From assembly GCF_014636635.1 (NCBI RefSeq), contig NZ_BMEO01000012.1:1-64000 (forward strand): a DNA stretch of 64,000 bases, written 5' to 3'. Below, one piece after another: positions 61,542-64,000 of this stretch. This DNA is from Marinicella pacifica. GTDB taxonomy: Bacteria > Pseudomonadota > Gammaproteobacteria > Xanthomonadales > Marinicellaceae. The stretch's first letter is position 1. Each line of letters opens with the position of its first letter. Position numbers and translations under genes: made by a program. The notes under the pieces are model-generated. The model ran no database searches. It was given only the letters and a program-made list of their open reading frames with translations, and was not told the DNA's origin.

Positions 61542-63539
61542 TTAACTCCGCGATTGTGAATGATATCTTTTTTTCACATCTTTTTTTAGGCGCTCAAAAA
61601 AATGTTGCAGCCGACGTCGATCGGCAGGGGTGAGTTGTTCATTGCGGTAGCGTATGCGCAGATAACATTGCTGAAAATCATTCACCGATTTTTTTAAGCC
61701 AGGGTACTGTTCGACAATAGAGTGGGTGACCGCTTCCATACCTGCTGATTGACGGGCATAAATTGCCGGTTCTTTTTTAAATAAATCCATAAACCGCAAG
61801 TACCACTGTTGCAAATTGTTGTAGCGGGGGCGTTGACGCCACCACAGCCAGCTGAAAATCAAAGCACCGCTGGCAGCCAGTACGGACAATAAAATCACAG
61901 CCAACACTTTGCCGTCGCGGTGTTGAATGCCGATGGCGTCAAACAAAGCCTGCTGTTTACTAACATTAAAATCACGCACCCATTGGTTCCAGCGAAAACG
62001 GTAGCGGTCTAAATGTTCTCGGGTCTGTCGTAACCAGGGAAAATCGAAAAAACTGCGCCGCTGTTCAATAATATTTCCCGACCCCCTGAATAAGCGTTCC
62101 GGTGACACCACAGAAGTGGGATCAACCCGTTGCCAATAGCCGCCCAGTTCATGATCCGGTTGATCAATGTATACTTCCGCCCAGGCATGGGCATCGGATT
62201 GTTTGACCAACACATAGTCGCCCATATCAACCCCGCCTTGATAACCGGTCACCACCCGTGCCGGTAAACCCGCCATACGCATCATCACCACAAAGGTGGA
62301 AGCAAAGTGTTCGCAAAATCCGCGTCTGGACTCATATAAAAACTCATCAATAACTTCGTTACTGTGCAAAGCCGGCGGTGAATAGGAATACAAATAATCC
62401 TCAGTACGAAACCAGTTAAGGGCTTTATTAATCATGCCATAGGCAGAATCATCTGTTGCTTGCCACTGCTTGATCATGATTTGGGTCTGAAGATTCAAAC
62501 CTTCAGGAAAGTCCAGCAACCACTTGCGTTGATACTGAGGCAAACGCTGATACAGGCGATCAGTGACCGCCGAAGACAGCCGATAATGTTTCAATTGATT
62601 AACCTTATTCATCGAAAACAAGGTCGAAGTCGGTGACATCAGCGACCCTTGCGGTGCGTTCAAAACGACATCCAGACCAAACATATAATGACGACCGTTT
62701 GGCTCCATTTCTATACCGTATTCAATTATCGCAGCCTGGCGGTCATAAGCCACCTGTCCACGCGATCGTCTGAACTCATGACGCGTCCATGTACGCCCAT
62801 CAAACTCACTGAGTACCGGGCCACGCCAGTAAAGCTGATTGTTCTCCGGTTTATTATTGGACCCGAAAGTCACCCGAAAAGCCGGTGAGTCGTCCATAAA
62901 CAACTCAATAATGGATCCGGGGCTCATTTCATCGGAAATACCGGTTTTACCTTCACCGAAAATATCAGGCGAACCCCAGATTGGCGAGCCCAATCGTGGA
63001 AAAGCCAGAAAAAACAGCACCGCAAAAGGCAAAGCCATCGCCAGCCAGCCGATACTGGCTTTAAGTTGTTTTTTCTCAAACCAGGCTGAACCGTGTTGAT
63101 AATTGATCACCGCCAACGCGTGGGTGGTGACCCAGGCAGACAGCAACAAATACATCACCAAAACCAAATCCTGAGAGTACAAAAACCGGGTCATGGCAAC
63201 AAAATAACACAGCATCACCACCAACAAGGCATCTCGCTGTCGATAGGTTTCCAGTAGTTTTAACACCGTCATAGTGATTAAAATGGTGACTGAAATTTCC
63301 CGCGATAAACCAAAACCCTGACTGTAAACGATCAGCAATAAGGCGGCGATGGCGACCATCATTAAAATGATGTTATAGGCTTTTTTAATGTGCTTAACCT
63401 GCACATAAAAACGGTACGCGATGACCACTGTCATCATCGGCGCGAACCACAGCGGCAGGCGATAAAGCTGTGGCAAGACAGCCACCACCACCGCCAGAAC
63501 AATCCAGAACACCTGTTTAGTGGATAATTGTGATGCCAT
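61542..63539 (-). CDS. TgpA-type membrane transglutaminase-like protein
   Basis: 665-residue membrane protein of the DUF3488/transglutaminase-like family. Five to six N-terminal helices (to about 180), a periplasmic region and a transglutaminase-like core with catalytic triad C409 (GFCEHFAS), H451 (DAHAWAEV) and D473 (RVDPTS), then one more helix and a C-terminal DUF4129-like segment. In Pseudomonas aeruginosa TgpA is needed for viability and acts in the periplasm. ATG 63539 lies 5 nt after the DUF58 gene stop. An in-frame extension to 63590 lies inside that gene. Confidence 0.88.
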   Translation of the reverse strand: MASQLSTKQVFWIVLAVVVAVLPQLYRLPLWFAPMMTVVIAYRFYVQVKHIKKAYNIILMMVAIAALLLIVYSQGFGLSREISVTILITMTVLKLLETYRQRDALLVVMLCYFVAMTRFLYSQDLVLVMYLLLSAWVTTHALAVINYQHGSAWFEKKQLKASIGWLAMALPFAVLFFLAFPRLGSPIWGSPDIFGEGKTGISDEMSPGSIIELFMDDSPAFRVTFGSNNKPENNQLYWRGPVLSEFDGRTWTRHEFRRSRGQVAYDRQAAIIEYGIEMEPNGRHYMFGLDVVLNAPQGSLMSPTSTLFSMNKVNQLKHYRLSSAVTDRLYQRLPQYQRKWLLDFPEGLNLQTQIMIKQWQATDDSAYGMINKALNWFRTEDYLYSYSPPALHSNEVIDEFLYESRRGFCEHFASTFVVMMRMAGLPARVVTGYQGGVDMGDYVLVKQSDAHAWAEVYIDQPDHELGGYWQRVDPTSVVSPERLFRGSGNIIEQRRSFFDFPWLRQTREHLDRYRFRWNQWVRDFNVSKQQALFDAIGIQHRDGKVLAVILLSVLAASGALIFSWLWWRQRPRYNNLQQWYLRFMDLFKKEPAIYARQSAGMEAVTHSIVEQYPGLKKSVNDFQQCYLRIRYRNEQLTPADRRRLQHFFERLKKDVKKRYHSQSRS

Positions 63540-63544
63540 ACGCG

Positions 63545-64000
63545 CTATGACACACCTCCTGGACCAAACACAGCCAAAGCCGTCAGGCATTCATGATAAT
63601 GGCGTTCACCACGGCCCATACCACTGTCAAACTGAGGCAGCTTTAACTGGTATGTGAGTGTCTGCCGCTCGGCTTCCACCACCCAGGCAGTCAATCGTGA
63701 TAAGCGTTTTTCAATGTCTTTTAAATTCAGCTGGCTGTAATCAAAACACAGCTCTTTGCCCTGTTTTAAATGATATTTTTTCACAAAGGTTCCCTGGCCC
63801 TGGGCGGATTTTTTCCAGGCGATATCGCGGATGGGATCACCGCTTTGGTATGTTCTCAAATCATCCATTTCATCACCCTGTACCACAGAGCTATCCGGCC
63901 CTTCCACACCACCATGATGGGCAAAGGACGGGCACGGTTGTTCCGGACGCGGATAAACCAGCACCGTTGCTTTCGGCTGACAATATGCCCAGACAGTGAC
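63545..64000 (-). CDS. DUF58 domain protein, 5' end outside the window
   Basis: C-terminal 151 residues of a DUF58 protein. The frame stays open to position 64000, so the start is beyond the window, and a GTG at 63964 is internal. Family strings: LVYPRPE, GDEMDDLRTYQSGDPIRDIAWKKSAQGQGTFVKKY (in part), ELCFDYSQL. DUF58 proteins share a vWA-like fold and usually stand between a moxR-type ATPase and a tgpA-like gene, so a moxR gene is expected to the right. Confidence 0.88.
   Translation of the reverse strand, partial: VTVWAYCQPKATVLVYPRPEQPCPSFAHHGGVEGPDSSVVQGDEMDDLRTYQSGDPIRDIAWKKSAQGQGTFVKKYHLKQGKELCFDYSQLNLKDIEKRLSRLTAWVVEAERQTLTYQLKLPQFDSGMGRGERHYHECLTALAVFGPGGVS

Overview
This 64 kb window is a gene-dense stretch of a gammaproteobacterial chromosome. 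The full rpsU-yqeY-dnaG-rpoD operon, the pgsA/tRNA-Gly/tRNA-Cys/tRNA-Leu order and a division and cell-wall (dcw) cluster ending in lpxC all fit that class. Several traits point to the Lysobacterales (Xanthomonadales) side, possibly a Marinicella-like marine relative: a dcw cluster without murD, a sigma factor/Ser-Thr kinase pair, and secreted proteins ending in an IF-x-x-GF-E tag. The genus is a guess. No prophage, complete insertion sequence, CRISPR array or rRNA is visible.

Layout. Positions 1-2609 carry a lone FimT/GspH-type minor pilin, an IscA-type Fe-S carrier, a phasin and a TPR protein. From 18691 down to 2616 the minus strand holds mraZ-rsmH-ftsL-ftsI-murE-murF-mraY-ftsW-murG-murC-ddl-ftsQ-ftsA-ftsZ-lpxC. 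Most of these genes overlap by 1-8 nt, and the cluster is preceded by a promoter with MraZ-type repeats. Next on the minus strand come an Orn/Lys/Arg decarboxylase, two exported proteases with the same C-terminal tag, and a monomeric NADP-isocitrate dehydrogenase. From 28.2 to 33 kb are an EF-hand protein and the macromolecular synthesis operon. From 33 to 43 kb are a parvulin lipoprotein with BolA, an ArsC-like protein with WrbA, a CPBP membrane protein with a degenerate active site, an ECF sigma/kinase/Maf operon and PBP1A. From 43 to 47 kb are a two-component system resembling the PdsR/PdsS pair of the proteobacterial sortase system (no sortase is visible), pgsA and three tRNAs. Palindromic repeat units lie between the last two tRNAs.

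From 47 to 55 kb the content is accessory and stress-like: small hypothetical and lipoprotein genes, a uracil-DNA glycosylase-like protein, two EamA transporters, an OsmY-like BON protein, DUF1328, DUF3185, MgtC-like and hemerythrin proteins, and an NnrS protein. The nnrS promoter shows an FNR/DNR-like box at -41.5 of a predicted leaderless start. From 55 to 59.7 kb, next to a 160-bp MITE, is a divergent pair of exported beta-helix proteins (both tagged) plus a short untagged paralogue. The window ends with a CadC-like TPR regulator and a TgpA-type transglutaminase/DUF58 operon that runs off the right edge.

The best candidate for something undescribed is the C-terminal tag shared by four exported proteins of unrelated fold. 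Also notable are the murD-less dcw cluster, the NnrS regulatory geometry and the palindromic element family.
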